Of a DNA stretch of 64,000 nucleotides, positions 7,971 through 16,032 are shown one piece after another. Within the stretch, counting starts at the first letter, position 1. Each line of letters starts with the position of its first letter. Location of the stretch: NCBI RefSeq assembly GCF_024055635.1, contig NZ_JAMXMB010000010.1:62001-126000 (forward strand). The letters are read 5' to 3'. The notes beneath the pieces were generated by a model. The model saw nothing but the letters and a program-made list of their open reading frames with translations. It was not told where the DNA came from and did no database searches. Source of the DNA: Microbacterium yannicii. GTDB lineage: Bacteria; Actinomycetota; Actinomycetes; Actinomycetales; Microbacteriaceae. The translations under genes and the position numbers were made by a program.

Positions 7971-8705
7971 ATGTCGAACGACGACCCATCGAAGCAGCCC
8001 CAGGATCCGGCATCCATTTCGGCGGAATCGGACCCTGCACCGGGCGGTGCGCTGTTGGCGGAAGACCTCCTGCTCATGCTGTTCCAGCCGGATTCTGGAA
8101 CGTTCTCGGGTGAGAACACGCTGTTCTATGTGCTCGGCGGGGCAGTTCTCGCCGAGCTCGCTGAGCACGGTGATGTGGAGGTCGGAGGGACGGGAATGGG
8201 CGGCGCCGTCGTCCGCGCCCGCGAGACACCGCCTGCCGACGACGTGCTCCGCGCCGCGTGGAACTACATCGCGGAGAAACCTCGCAACGTACAGACCGTG
8301 CTCGCCGCGGTCGGGCCTCCCCTGCGTCAGCCGGTTCTCGACCGGCTCATCGCACGCGGCGACCTTCGGCGCGAGTCGCGCAAGATGCTGGGGTTCCTCC
8401 CCTCTACGGTCCTCCAGCAGGTCTCCGAGCGACGCAACGAGCTGGTCGCCGAGGCGCGCGCGGTGCTCGTGGACGGTGCCGAACCCGACCCCCGCACAGC
8501 GGCCCTCGTCGCGCTGATCTCGGCCAGCGGCTCCCTGCCGACGCTGCACCGTGAGATCCCATGGACCACCCCCGTCATCGCTCGCGCGAAGCACTTCGAG
8601 CGCGGCGAATGGGGCGCCGAGGCGGCAGCCGCCGCCATCACCCGAACCACGACCGCGGTCATAACCAATGCCATTGTGGCGGCCGCTGTGCTGCCACGCA
8701 GCTGA
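7971..8705 (+). CDS. GPP34 (GOLPH3/Vps74-like) family protein
   Basis: A 244-residue GPP34-domain protein, the bacterial relative of eukaryotic GOLPH3/Vps74, which binds phosphatidylinositol-4-phosphate at Golgi membranes. Bacterial roles are largely unknown. The hallmark N-terminal part is LLAEDLLLMLFQPDSGTF, then YVLGGAVLAELAEHGDV. The helical repeats continue through LRQPVLDRLIARGDLRRESR, MLGFLPSTVLQQ and DPRTAALVALISASGSL. There is no signal peptide. The last 30 residues (AAAAAITRTTTAVITNAIVA) are small and hydrophobic and may peel onto membrane. ATG 7971 is preceded by GAGAGGCA. It heads a two-gene unit with the export-type membrane protein 11 bp downstream, under the divergent TetR. Confidence 0.85.
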   Translation: MSNDDPSKQPQDPASISAESDPAPGGALLAEDLLLMLFQPDSGTFSGENTLFYVLGGAVLAELAEHGDVEVGGTGMGGAVVRARETPPADDVLRAAWNYIAEKPRNVQTVLAAVGPPLRQPVLDRLIARGDLRRESRKMLGFLPSTVLQQVSERRNELVAEARAVLVDGAEPDPRTAALVALISASGSLPTLHREIPWTTPVIARAKHFERGEWGAEAAAAAITRTTTAVITNAIVAAAVLPRS

Positions 8706-8716
8706 ACGAGAGAACC

Positions 8717-9304
8717 ATGAACCCGTCATCGAACTTCGTCGAGAGCCTGCAGGACCTGATCGTGCAAGTACCCGACCTCATCCAACTCCTCATCGTCGCC
8801 GCCGTCGCGATGGTCCCGTTCCTCGAAGGCGAGCTCGCCTCGACGCTCGGCGTCTGGGCGGGCGTGAACCCCGTCATTGCGTTCGCGGTCGCCGCCGCGG
8901 GGAACTTCCTGTCGGTGTTCGTCGTCGTCATGTTCGGATCTCGCGCGCGCGATGCGATCTTCGCGCGCCGTGCGCGAGCCAAGGCTCCGGTCGCGTCCGG
9001 GGGCGCCATCCTGGTGGACGAACAGCCGGACTCCGAGGCCGCCGAGCGCGCAAGGTCCGAGTCCGGCAGAGTCGAATCGAAAGGCAGCCAGCGATTTCGC
9101 CGCTTCCTCGTCCGCTTCGGAGTTCCCGGTGCGAGCCTTCTGGGGCCGCTCGCCCTGCCCACGCAGTTCACCTCGGCCATGCTCGTCGCCTCCGGAGTGA
9201 GTAGGCGCTGGGTGCTCCTCTGGCAAGGCATCGCCATCATCATCTGGACCGGCGTCACCACCCTCGTGGCCACCGGCGTCCTCGCCCTCATCGAAACCAC
9301 CTGA
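8717..9304 (+). CDS. Small multidrug-export-type membrane protein
   Basis: A 195-residue integral membrane protein resembling the small multi-drug export family (Sm_multidrug_ex, PF06695). Hydrophobic segments are LLIVAAVAMVPFLEGELAST near residue 25, VIAFAVAAAGNFLSVFVVVM, the re-entrant-like LLGPLALPTQFTSAML and a final WQGIAIIIWTGVTTLVATGV. The motif PFLEGELAS, a Pro-Glu-Gly-like turn, and the Gly-Pro-containing second half are characteristic. Between the halves sits a charged loop of about 50 residues (RARDAIFARRARAK...). It is co-transcribed with GPP34 and ends at a strong terminator. Transport specificity is unproven for the family. Confidence 0.75.
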   Translation: MNPSSNFVESLQDLIVQVPDLIQLLIVAAVAMVPFLEGELASTLGVWAGVNPVIAFAVAAAGNFLSVFVVVMFGSRARDAIFARRARAKAPVASGGAILVDEQPDSEAAERARSESGRVESKGSQRFRRFLVRFGVPGASLLGPLALPTQFTSAMLVASGVSRRWVLLWQGIAIIIWTGVTTLVATGVLALIETT

Positions 9305-9310
9305 CCGACG

Positions 9311-9339
9311 CCCGAGGCGGCACGTTCTGCCGCCTCGGG
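9311..9339 (+). terminator. Intrinsic terminator after the GPP34 cassette
   Basis: Perfect 12-bp stem CCCGAGGCGGCA (9311-9322) and TGCCGCCTCGGG (9328-9339) with a 5-base loop, six bases after the stop of the export gene. No long T tract follows, which is usual in high-GC actinobacteria. Confidence 0.75.
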
Positions 9340-9380
9340 TGCGCAAAGGCGGCACCACGTCGATCTCTCAGGCCCGCAAC

Positions 9381-9416
9381 AGGAGCCCGAGCCCGCATAG
9401 GCGCGCTCGGGCTCCT
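9381..9416 (-). terminator. Hairpin downstream of the aldo/keto reductase gene
   Basis: Perfect 12-bp stem AGGAGCCCGAGC (9381-9392) and GCTCGGGCTCCT (9405-9416) with a 12-base loop. It lies about 85 bp after the stop of the minus-strand aldo/keto reductase and probably ends that transcript. With the hairpin at 9311-9339 it separates two convergent units. Confidence 0.6.
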
Positions 9417-9499
9417 CAATCGGGCGGCGCGCAGCGGACGTGGTTGACTCCGCGCTCGAGGACCGGAGCCGCCGGCGACCACGCGCGCGGCAGTGCGTC

Positions 9500-10381
9500 C
9501 TACGCCTCGGGGATCACCCGGCCGAAGGTCTCGAGAGTGATCGCTTCGGGTTCGGGACCGCCGCGCTTGCCAGTGTCCAGAGCGTCGATCTGTGCGAGCT
9601 CGTCACCGGTGAGTTCGAAGTCGAAAACGTCGAAGTTCTCCGCGATGCGTTCGGGCTTGGTGGACTTGGGGATGACCTGGATGCCCTTTTGAATATGCCA
9701 GCGGAGCATCACCTGGGCCGCAGATTTGCCGTATCGCTCACCGATGCTGAGCAGCACCGGTTCATCGAAACTGCGCCGGCTGGATTCGCGGTAGGACGTG
9801 ATTCCGCCGATCGGTGACCACGCCTGCGTGAGGATGCCGCGTTCCCGGTCGAGTGTCTGCAGCTGCTTCTGCTGGAAGTACGGGTGCACCTCGATCTGGT
9901 TCACCGCGGGCACCACCTCGGTGTGTTCGAGCAGGTCGGACAGGTGCTCCGGCATGAAGTTGCTCACGCCGATGGAACGAACCCTCCCGTCGCTCAGCAA
10001 CGTCTCGAGCGCTCGGTACGCCGCAATCGTCTTGTCGAACGCGGACGGCAACGCCTGATGCAGGATGAACAGGTCGATCTGGTCGACGCCGAGTTTCGCG
10101 GCGCTCTTCTCGAACGCATGCAGTGTCTGGTCGTACCCGTAGTCGCTGATCCAGACCTTCGTCTCAATGAAGACGTCCTCGCGGGCCACGTCCGACTCCC
10201 GAAGGCCCTGACCAACCTCACGTTCATTGCCATAGGCGGCTGCGGTGTCGATGTGACGGTATCCGATCCGAAGAGCGGCAGACACCGCTGCCACCGTCTC
10301 GGCCGGCGGTGTCTGGAAGACGCCGAGGCCGATTGCGGGGATCTCGACTCCGTTGTTCAGGGTGAAGGTCGGTACGGTCAT
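9500..10381 (-). CDS. Aldo/keto reductase (2,5-diketo-gluconate reductase-like)
   Basis: A 293-residue NADPH-dependent aldo/keto reductase with the full (beta/alpha)8 layout. The N-terminus is FTLNNGVEIPAIGLGVFQ. The catalytic tetrad is visible: Asp and Tyr in GYRHIDTAAAYGNEREVGQG, Lys in VFIETKVWISDYG and His in DLFILHQ. The NADPH-binding end is QVIPKSTKPERIAENFDVFD. SIGVSNF and the AVNQIEVHPYFQQ strand match the DkgA/YvgN subgroup. These enzymes reduce methylglyoxal and other aldehydes or ketones in the cytosol. It starts with ATG at 10381 and stands alone, convergent with the GPP34 cassette. The physiological substrate is open. Confidence 0.92.
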   Translation of the reverse strand: MTVPTFTLNNGVEIPAIGLGVFQTPPAETVAAVSAALRIGYRHIDTAAAYGNEREVGQGLRESDVAREDVFIETKVWISDYGYDQTLHAFEKSAAKLGVDQIDLFILHQALPSAFDKTIAAYRALETLLSDGRVRSIGVSNFMPEHLSDLLEHTEVVPAVNQIEVHPYFQQKQLQTLDRERGILTQAWSPIGGITSYRESSRRSFDEPVLLSIGERYGKSAAQVMLRWHIQKGIQVIPKSTKPERIAENFDVFDFELTGDELAQIDALDTGKRGGPEPEAITLETFGRVIPEA

Positions 10382-10617
10382 GTACCCACGCTAAGCATCG
10401 GATCCGCGCGGAGGGAGGCACTGACACTCACCCCGTGCGAGCGGAAGAGCCGACCGCCCCGGACGCGACAGGTGACGGGATCGCGCCGCGCTCCCCCCGC
10501 CATCCCAACCGCACAACAGATCCGGCGGCGCCGCCGGTTGCCGCATGTGCAAGTGGTCGGTGCAAGCAGACACCTGGGAATCTCGGTTCCTCGACGGTCG
10601 AGCTGCCCATCACCTCC

Positions 10618-10636
10618 ATACCATACGGTAGGGTAT
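10618..10636 (+). promoter_or_regulatory. Operator/-10 region of the DoxX-SDR unit
   Basis: The palindrome TACC-ATAC-GGTA lies at 10619-10630, overlapped by a -10-like TAGGGT at 10629-10634. The same palindrome form, with the hexamer in the same register, stands before the tetR gene at 12025-12040. This suggests a single TetR regulates both. The predicted transcript start would be near 10641. Confidence 0.55.
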
Positions 10637-10679
10637 TGCGCGTGAGAGCTATGTCGGTGCTCGTGTGCGGGAGGTGTGC

Positions 10680-11039
10680 GTGGCTGTTGTTCCTGACCCG
10701 GTGTGGCCGGTAGTCGTTCTCGCGCTTATTCAACTTGTGGACGGCTTGTTGTGTATCGGGCCGGTCCCATTTGTCGCCAGGTGCTTCGAGGACGTCGGAT
10801 GGCCGCGCCGGTACTGGTGGATCATGCCTCCGCTCAAGTTCGCTGCGGCCGCAGGTCTCGTCGCAGGCATCTGGATTCCGATTCTTGGCGTGGTGACCTG
10901 CGGCGCTCTCGTCTTGTACTTCGTCGTCGCTATCGCCATGCACGTCAGAGCCAAGGACTTCGGTCGCAACCTCTACCTCAACGCGACCGTCATGCTCCTC
11001 ATCTGCGGCGCAACGGGACTGTTCTGCTTCGTGATCTAG
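10680..11039 (+). CDS. DoxX-like small integral membrane protein
   Basis: A 119-residue membrane protein with four hydrophobic helices: PVWPVVVLALIQLVDGLLC, YWWIMPPLKFAAAAGLVAGI, LGVVTCGALVLYFVVAIAM and LYLNATVMLLICGATGLFCF. This is the DoxX/DoxX-like arrangement, including the LKFAAAAGLVAGI second helix. Bacterial DoxX-like proteins are of uncertain function. The GTG at 10680 is chosen because GGGAGG lies five bases upstream; GTG 10665 in the same frame is possible. A 23-codon overlapping reading frame starts at a GTG at 10642, next to the predicted transcript start, and could be a leader peptide. An SDR gene follows 60 bp downstream. Confidence 0.7.
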   Translation: MAVVPDPVWPVVVLALIQLVDGLLCIGPVPFVARCFEDVGWPRRYWWIMPPLKFAAAAGLVAGIWIPILGVVTCGALVLYFVVAIAMHVRAKDFGRNLYLNATVMLLICGATGLFCFVI

Positions 11040-11099
11040 CGCTGAGGCTGCGCACGTCAGCTGCTGGAAACAATTGAGGCATTTGGAGGCTGGTCGCAC

Positions 11100-11972
11100 G
11101 TGAAGGCCCAAGGTTCGCGCCGGGAGTCCCGTACGGTGCTGGTCACAGGAGCGGCGACGGGCATCGGACTGGCAGTCGCCCGCGCGATGGCAGATCGCGG
11201 TTGGAGAGTTCTTGGAACGGCCATGCCAGATCAGGATGCTTCTTCCTTGCTCCTTCTCCCCCGGACTGCGATTCTTCGAGTAGACCTTGCCAGCCCTTCG
11301 TCGCTGGACGACCTTGTACGCAGTGTGCTCGGTGAGCCACGGCTTGATCTCTTGGTCAGCAACGCGGGGATTGCCCTTCCTGGTCCGATGGCGGCCACCC
11401 AGGCAGCTGATCTGCGCCGCCAGTTCGAGGTGAACGCGATCGCTCCTTTGCTTCTCGCCTCAGCGCTGGCACCGAAGCTGCGCACGAGCCGCGGCAAGAT
11501 CGTCTTTATCGGTGCGGGCCAAGGGAGGGTCGCTCTCCCGTTCGGTGGCGGATACGGTGCCAGCAAGGCTGCGTTGGCGTCTCTGGCAGACGCTCTCCGC
11601 GCGGAGCTCTCGGATACGGGTATCGCAGTGAGTGTCATCGAACCCGGTTCAGTGGCGACCGGCATCTTCCATGAGAGTCGACACACCGCAATGAAGGTCC
11701 TGGACGGCATGACACCAGAACTGTCCGCGCGATACCGGGCACCGCTCGAGGCCGTACTCGCGAAATCAGCCAGGGCCATGGCATCCGCCCTGCCGGCATC
11801 ACGAATCGGCGACCTCGTCGCGGAGATCGCCGATTCCGCAGCACCTAAGCCGCGGTACCTCATCGGCAGAGACGCGTGGGCCCTGGCATCGATCGCGGTC
11901 GTACCTGCACGAATCAGGGCAGCGATCGTTCAACGCCTGATGAGGAGCACCGGCGGCGCGGATCAGCGATGA
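11100..11972 (+). CDS. Short-chain dehydrogenase/reductase (SDR), catalytic Ser apparently replaced
   Basis: A 290-residue classical SDR. The Rossmann motif is VLVTGAATGIGLAVARAMAD, the adenine-pocket Asp lies in LRVDLASP, and the NAG motif is LLVSNAGIALPGP. The catalytic Y-x-x-x-K is GGYGASKAALASLADALRAE and is intact. At the usual position of the catalytic serine (ISS in most members) this protein reads VFIGAGQGRVALPF, so Ser seems replaced by Ala or Gly. This may alter or abolish activity. The last 60 residues exceed the core and include basic helices (VPARIRAAIVQRLMR). The GTG start has GGAGG ten bases upstream. It lies between DoxX and tetR on the same strand and is probably part of one regulon. 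Confidence 0.82.
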   Translation: MKAQGSRRESRTVLVTGAATGIGLAVARAMADRGWRVLGTAMPDQDASSLLLLPRTAILRVDLASPSSLDDLVRSVLGEPRLDLLVSNAGIALPGPMAATQAADLRRQFEVNAIAPLLLASALAPKLRTSRGKIVFIGAGQGRVALPFGGGYGASKAALASLADALRAELSDTGIAVSVIEPGSVATGIFHESRHTAMKVLDGMTPELSARYRAPLEAVLAKSARAMASALPASRIGDLVAEIADSAAPKPRYLIGRDAWALASIAVVPARIRAAIVQRLMRSTGGADQR

Positions 11973-12023
11973 TCGTCGGCGCCGGTGAGGCTGGCCTCGC
12001 CGCTGCGCGGGCGTGACGGCCAC

Positions 12024-12040
12024 ATACCTGATGGTATGGT
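12024..12040 (+). promoter_or_regulatory. Operator and leaderless promoter of the DoxX-SDR-linked tetR
   Basis: The palindrome ATACC-TGAT-GGTAT lies at 12024-12037. A -10-like TATGGT at 12035-12040 overlaps its right arm and ends six bases before the ATG at 12047. Transcription would therefore start at the A of the start codon, giving a leaderless message under autorepression. Confidence 0.6.
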
Positions 12041-12046
12041 CACGGG

Positions 12047-12661
12047 ATGAGTGTCGCACGCGATCGCTGGTTGGATGAGGGCGTTCGTGTTCTGGAAGAG
12101 CAGGGATCCACGGGAATTCGCATCGACAAGATCGCGGCGCGTCTGGGATTGTCGAAGGGTTCGTTTCACCACCACTTCGAGGGCGCTGAGGCGTACAAGC
12201 TCGCACTCCTAGCTCGTGTTGAGCAGATGAGCACCGTGGCACTCCAAGAAGCAAGCGCGCACGCATCGAGCGTCGAAAACTCGCCCCGCGCGATCCTGAC
12301 GGCCTTGATCGACCTCCTCGACCCCGCCGAGGGAACGATCTATCGCCCCGAGCTGGAAGTGGCTGTTCGTTCATGGTCGACCGTCGACCCGGACGCCCGA
12401 GCAGTTCAACAGCGCATCGACCAATCGCGCATCAGCGCACTCGAGGCCATATGGCGGCCGCTCGTCCCGACCGATGCCGAGGCGCACGTCGCAGCCCTGC
12501 TTCCCTATCTCCTCGCCGTGGGGGCCGCGATGGTCACTCCCCCCGTCCCCTCACCCCAGCTCCGCGAGATCTTCCGTCTCCTCGTTCCACTGATCCCGGA
12601 GCATCCCGACGCCGGCCAAGATCGCCGCGCGCCAGATGCAGGATCGTCCTGGAATATGTGA
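12047..12661 (+). CDS. TetR/AcrR family repressor (DoxX-SDR-linked)
   Basis: A 204-residue TetR regulator. The DNA-binding part is LDEGVRVLEEQGSTGIRIDK, then IAARLGLSKGSFHHHFEGAEAY, a textbook TetR HTH with the SFHHHF recognition end. The ligand domain follows, and the C-terminus (PDAGQDRRAPDAGSSWNM) looks disordered. No ribosome binding site precedes the ATG at 12047. The message is probably leaderless, with the TACC-N4-GGTA operator over its -10 element. The same operator before DoxX marks that gene and the SDR as targets. The ligand is unknown but is plausibly the SDR substrate. Confidence 0.88.
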   Translation: MSVARDRWLDEGVRVLEEQGSTGIRIDKIAARLGLSKGSFHHHFEGAEAYKLALLARVEQMSTVALQEASAHASSVENSPRAILTALIDLLDPAEGTIYRPELEVAVRSWSTVDPDARAVQQRIDQSRISALEAIWRPLVPTDAEAHVAALLPYLLAVGAAMVTPPVPSPQLREIFRLLVPLIPEHPDAGQDRRAPDAGSSWNM

Positions 12662-12930
12662 CCGCGCACGCCGCTCGACTCCGACAGGTCTTGGCCGCGT
12701 CGTGACGCGCGGGAGCGCCGGCGCACGCGCAGCTTCGAGGGGCGTGCATCCGAGCGCGCTTTCCGCGCGCCGGTTCCAATGGTCGCTCAGATGGCTGGCA
12801 GGGTCCGAGTTTCCTACCACCCTGAGTGATGGCCGGCATCCTCGACACGGCTGTGTGTGACGGGCGGACCCCTCGCAACGTCACCCGCGGTGCGCCGAAT
12901 CTGCGTCACCCCACACCCCGACGAACGAAA

Positions 12931-12966
12931 GCCCCGAGATCCGCGCATTCACGCGGTTCTCGGGGC
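12931..12966 (-). terminator. Terminator of the tmRNA gene
   Basis: A hairpin with arms GCCCCGAGA/CCGCG (12931-12945) and the complementary CGCGG/TCTCGGGGC (12952-12966), with a single T-T mismatch in the stem. On the minus strand it follows the tmRNA 3' end by 23 bases and is succeeded by TTTCGTTCG. Confidence 0.8.
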
Positions 12967-12988
12967 CTCATTCTGTGACAGCGGTACG

Positions 12989-13356
12989 TGGAGATGGGGG
13001 GAATCGAACCCCCGTCCATCGCTGAGTAGCTGCGGTTTCTCCGGGCGCAGTCTGTGAAAGCGTTCTACTCGGCTCCGACCTTTGTCACAGACACCTAAGT
13101 CGACGAGCCCATCCTGATAAGAGTCCCGCGTGACGCTCAGGCGACGTCACGCAGCAAGATCCCTAGATGACGCCAATACCCGTGACGGGATCAGTCACGG
13201 ATTGACGGCGTCGGGCTCGCTGCTCAGGCAGCGAGGGCGAACGCGGACTGCTTCTTTTCGGCAGTTATTGGTTTGCAAGGAGCGTTTACGAGATAACCCT
13301 GCATCCTCGGCCCGCTTCACGCAGATTCGCAGGCGATGTCGAAACCGATCATCCCC
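12989..13356 (-). ncRNA. ssrA: Transfer-messenger RNA (tmRNA)
   Basis: tmRNA rescues stalled ribosomes together with SmpB, whose gene lies at 21118-21594. The 5' end GGGGATG (from 13356) pairs with CATCTCC near the 3' end (12990-12996), with discriminator A at 12989; CCA is not encoded. The T-arm GGGGGTTCGATTCCCCC is next to the 3' end. The first pseudoknot ends with CCTTGC, and 12 bases later the resume codon GCC (13260-13262) opens the tag AEKKQSAFALAA, ending at TGA (13224-13226). The tag ends in the ALAA degradation signal. The resume codon is GCC rather than the commoner GCA. The 368-base length is normal for actinobacteria. Confidence 0.93.
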
Positions 13357-13651
13357 GTGTCCTCGAATCGAGGTGGTTCCTTCTCGCGAAGGGCCGCTGT
13401 CACGCTGTGGAGTTGTCAACACCCGGGCGCCGAAGCATCCGAGCACATCAGAATACAACGGATGCCGCGCCCCCGCCATTCCCGACAGCCGATGCGCGTG
13501 AGTCAGCCCGCGACGGGGCCGGCCGCGGGGGCGCCGCGTCGGTTCCGGCGGCGGGCCGATTGCGGCATCCGCTGTCGCATGTCAAGGCCCGTGCCGGACC
13601 GCGCGCGAGATGGTCGGCTGTTGCGACACACACCGAAGGAGTGAGAACGAC

Positions 13652-14161
13652 ATGTCGCAGAACAGCCCACAGCAGCGTGCCAAACAGCCCCGTTCGGCTC
13701 TGGCCGGACCGTATGGACACCCCTTCCACCCGATCCTGGTCACCATCCCGATCGGGGCATGGGTGGCGAGCCTCGTGTTCGACATCATCGGCCTGGTCTC
13801 GGACGACCCGGCGCCGTATGTGCAGGGCGCGTGGATCCTCATCGTCATCGGCCTGATCGGCGCCGTGCTGGCCGCGATCTGGGGCTTCCTCGACTACGTC
13901 CAGCTCGCCCGGGGCACCGCCGCCCGGCGGACGGCGACGATCCACATGGTGCTGAACCTCAGCGTCACGGTGCTCTTCGTCATCAACCTCCTCGTGCGAC
14001 TGTCGGCCGATGACCACGACGAGGTCAGCATCATCGGGTTCATCCTCAGCATCGTGGGTCTCGCGGCGCTCGGGGTATCGGGATGGCTCGGCGGCAAGCT
14101 CGCGTACCACTACGGCGTGCGCGTCGCCGACGAGCGGACCCAACTCGACGGCTTCCGCTGA
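13652..14161 (+). CDS. DUF2231 family membrane protein
   Basis: A 169-residue protein with four hydrophobic segments: GHPFHPILVTIPIGAWVASL, then AWILIVIGLIGAVLAAIWGF, IHMVLNLSVTVLFVINLLV and IIGFILSIVGLAALGVSGWL. The HPFHP motif at the first helix and the late GWLGGKLAYHYGVRV are the hallmarks of DUF2231, whose paired histidines may bind haem or metal; function is not established. The ATG at 13652 follows GAAGGAGTGAG; an upstream ATG at 13610 would add 14 unlikely residues. It stands alone downstream of the tmRNA gene's promoter side. The 295 bp between the tmRNA 5' end and this gene hold no other gene I can see. Confidence 0.82.
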   Translation: MSQNSPQQRAKQPRSALAGPYGHPFHPILVTIPIGAWVASLVFDIIGLVSDDPAPYVQGAWILIVIGLIGAVLAAIWGFLDYVQLARGTAARRTATIHMVLNLSVTVLFVINLLVRLSADDHDEVSIIGFILSIVGLAALGVSGWLGGKLAYHYGVRVADERTQLDGFR

Positions 14162-14182
14162 TTCCAGGCCGGGCTCTACGGA

Positions 14183-14467
14183 TCATGTTGACTGCCGGCC
14201 GGGCATGTTGAGCTCGCCGGGGTCGACGTCGACGTCTCCGGCATCATCCGGCCCACCGGTGCCGGGCACGGCGCGCACCTGACCGGGGTCGATGTCGGGA
14301 TCCACCGTGTCGGGCAAGGGGTCGGCCTGCTTCGCCTGAGTCTCGCTCTCGCTCGCTGGGCTGTAGCTCATGTCCTTGCGCAACGACTCCTGCTCCGACA
14401 GCGGGCGGCGGCGCGACTCGTCGGAACCTGAGGACGCGGCATCCGGATTCTCGTGTTGGGGGTCCAT
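14183..14467 (-). CDS. Small disordered acidic protein, unknown
   Basis: A 94-residue, low-complexity protein rich in Asp, Pro, Ser and Gly (start MDPQHENPDAASSGSDESRR). It includes PDTVDPDIDPGQVRAVPGTG and ends DVDVDPGELNMPGRQST. No membrane segment, cysteine or known domain is present, and it is probably intrinsically disordered. The ATG at 14467 gives the best start; upstream sequence in the frame is unlike protein. It lies convergent to DUF2231. I cannot name a function. Confidence 0.5.
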   Translation of the reverse strand: MDPQHENPDAASSGSDESRRRPLSEQESLRKDMSYSPASESETQAKQADPLPDTVDPDIDPGQVRAVPGTGGPDDAGDVDVDPGELNMPGRQST

Positions 14468-14541
14468 GCAGCGACCGTAGGCGGCCCGAGTCACGGCGGT
14501 CCTCCCCCTTGACATCGCCCCGGCGCGCATCCTCCGGCGTG

Positions 14542-16032
14542 TCAGCGCGTGCCGGCGGTGCGCGGCGACAGATCGGGAAGGGTTCGGGTGCCGAACTGAT
14601 GACGCAGAGCGCTGAGTGCGGCGAACCATCCCGGCAGGCCGGTGACGCCGGGTCCCGGGGCTGCGGATGCCGAAGCGAGGTACACGCCGGGAATCCCCGT
14701 GCGCCACGGATCGGCGCTCAACACGGGACGACCGACGAGCTGCAGGAAGTCGGGAGCACCGGCAGCGATGTCGCCGCCCGGATAGTTCGGGTTGTGACGC
14801 TCGACCTCACGCGCGGTGCGCGAGCTGGTGGCGAGGATCGTGTCGCGGAAGCCCGGCGCGAACCGCTCGATCTGCGCGGTGACCGCCTCCCGGCGATCGA
14901 CGTCGCTGCCCGCCGGCACGTGCGTGTACGTCCACAGGGTGTGCATGCCGGCGGGTGCCCGAGTGGAATCGAACAGCGACGGCTGCGAGACCAGCACGTA
15001 GGGGCGTTCGGGCAGGCGGCCGCGGTTGACCTGGTTCTCGGCATCCGCCACCTCCGCGCGCGTTCCGCCGACGTGCACGGTGCCGGCGCGACAGAGCTCC
15101 GGATGCGTCCAGGGCACCGGCTCGCTCAGTGCGAAATCGACCTTCGCGACCCCGTCGCCGTAACGGAATCGCTGGAGCGCGCGGCGGTAGCCCGCAGGCA
15201 TCGCGTCGCCCGCCAGGCGGATCAGTGCCTTCGGCGTGACGTCGAGCAGCGTCACCGTGGCGGCAGGCAGTGCCTCGAGCGCGGTCACCTCGTGATCGAG
15301 GACGAGCTCGCCGCCGTGAGCCTGGAGATCGTCGACCATCGCATCGATGATCGCCTGGCTGCCCCCGATCGGAATCGGCCAGCCGCGGGCATGCGCATAT
15401 GCGGTGAGCGCCAATCCAGCGCCCGCGGCGGCGACGCTCGGCTGCCGCAGGATCGTATGCGCGGCGACGCCCGTGAGCATCGCCGGCGCGACGTCGCCCC
15501 GGAAGCGCAGATTCCACGCGGGACTGCCCTGTTCGAGCGCGCGCAGACCGAACGAGAGCGCGGTCGGGATGTCGGTGGGCACCCGCACGAGGGACGAACC
15601 CGTGAACTCCGCCACCCTCGTCGAACGCTCGACCAGCGGGCGCAGCAATTGCGCGTAGGCGATCGCGTCCGGCCCGAGCGCCTCGGCCGTACGCCCGAGA
15701 TCGCGGTACGCGACGCCGGCATGGCGTTCGTCGAGCGGATGCGCGAACGACACCTCCGGCGTGACGAACTCCACGCGCTCCCGCAGGCCGAACTCGCGGA
15801 AGAACCGCGACTCGAACGCCATCGGATGCACGGCCGAGCACACGTCATGCTGGAAGCCGGGCAGGGTCAGCTCGCGCGTGGCCGCACCGCCGCCCGGCCG
15901 GTCGGCGCGTTCGTACACCCGCACGCGCAGTCCTGCGCGTGCGAGGGTGACCGCGGCGGCGAGACCGTTCGGGCCCGACCCTACGACGACGGCGTCGAGG
16001 TCGCTGCCGCCGCTCCGGCGGCGCGCGTTCAC
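14542..16032 (-). CDS. NAD(P)/FAD-dependent oxidoreductase, phytoene desaturase/PYROXD2-like
   Basis: A 496-residue flavoprotein of the phytoene-desaturase/amine-oxidase superfamily. The dinucleotide-binding motif is [20 protein letters not shown], followed by [16 protein letters not shown], the typical Glu and GG motif of this fold. The C-terminal FAD-contact region is [20 protein letters not shown] with LPGWFAA. It resembles the PYROXD2/CrtI-like group that pairs with SRPBCC genes in actinobacteria and is not a bona fide carotenoid enzyme by context, as no crt genes are near. Its ATG overlaps the stop of the upstream SRPBCC gene by four bases (ATGA), so the two are translationally coupled. 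The substrate is unknown. Confidence 0.85.
   Translation of the reverse strand: MNARRRSGGSDLDAVVVGSGPNGLAAAVTLARAGLRVRVYERADRPGGGAATRELTLPGFQHDVCSAVHPMAFESRFFREFGLRERVEFVTPEVSFAHPLDERHAGVAYRDLGRTAEALGPDAIAYAQLLRPLVERSTRVAEFTGSSLVRVPTDIPTALSFGLRALEQGSPAWNLRFRGDVAPAMLTGVAAHTILRQPSVAAAGAGLALTAYAHARGWPIPIGGSQAIIDAMVDDLQAHGGELVLDHEVTALEALPAATVTLLDVTPKALIRLAGDAMPAGYRRALQRFRYGDGVAKVDFALSEPVPWTHPELCRAGTVHVGGTRAEVADAENQVNRGRLPERPYVLVSQPSLFDSTRAPAGMHTLWTYTHVPAGSDVDRREAVTAQIERFAPGFRDTILATSSRTAREVERHNPNYPGGDIAAGAPDFLQLVGRPVLSADPWRTGIPGVYLASASAAPGPGVTGLPGWFAALSALRHQFGTRTLPDLSPRTAGTR

Noticed and set aside
13224..13285. Resume codon GCA with tag beginning AAC CAA
   Set aside because: The frame stops after two codons and lacks the ALAA ending; the GCC frame gives a full tag.
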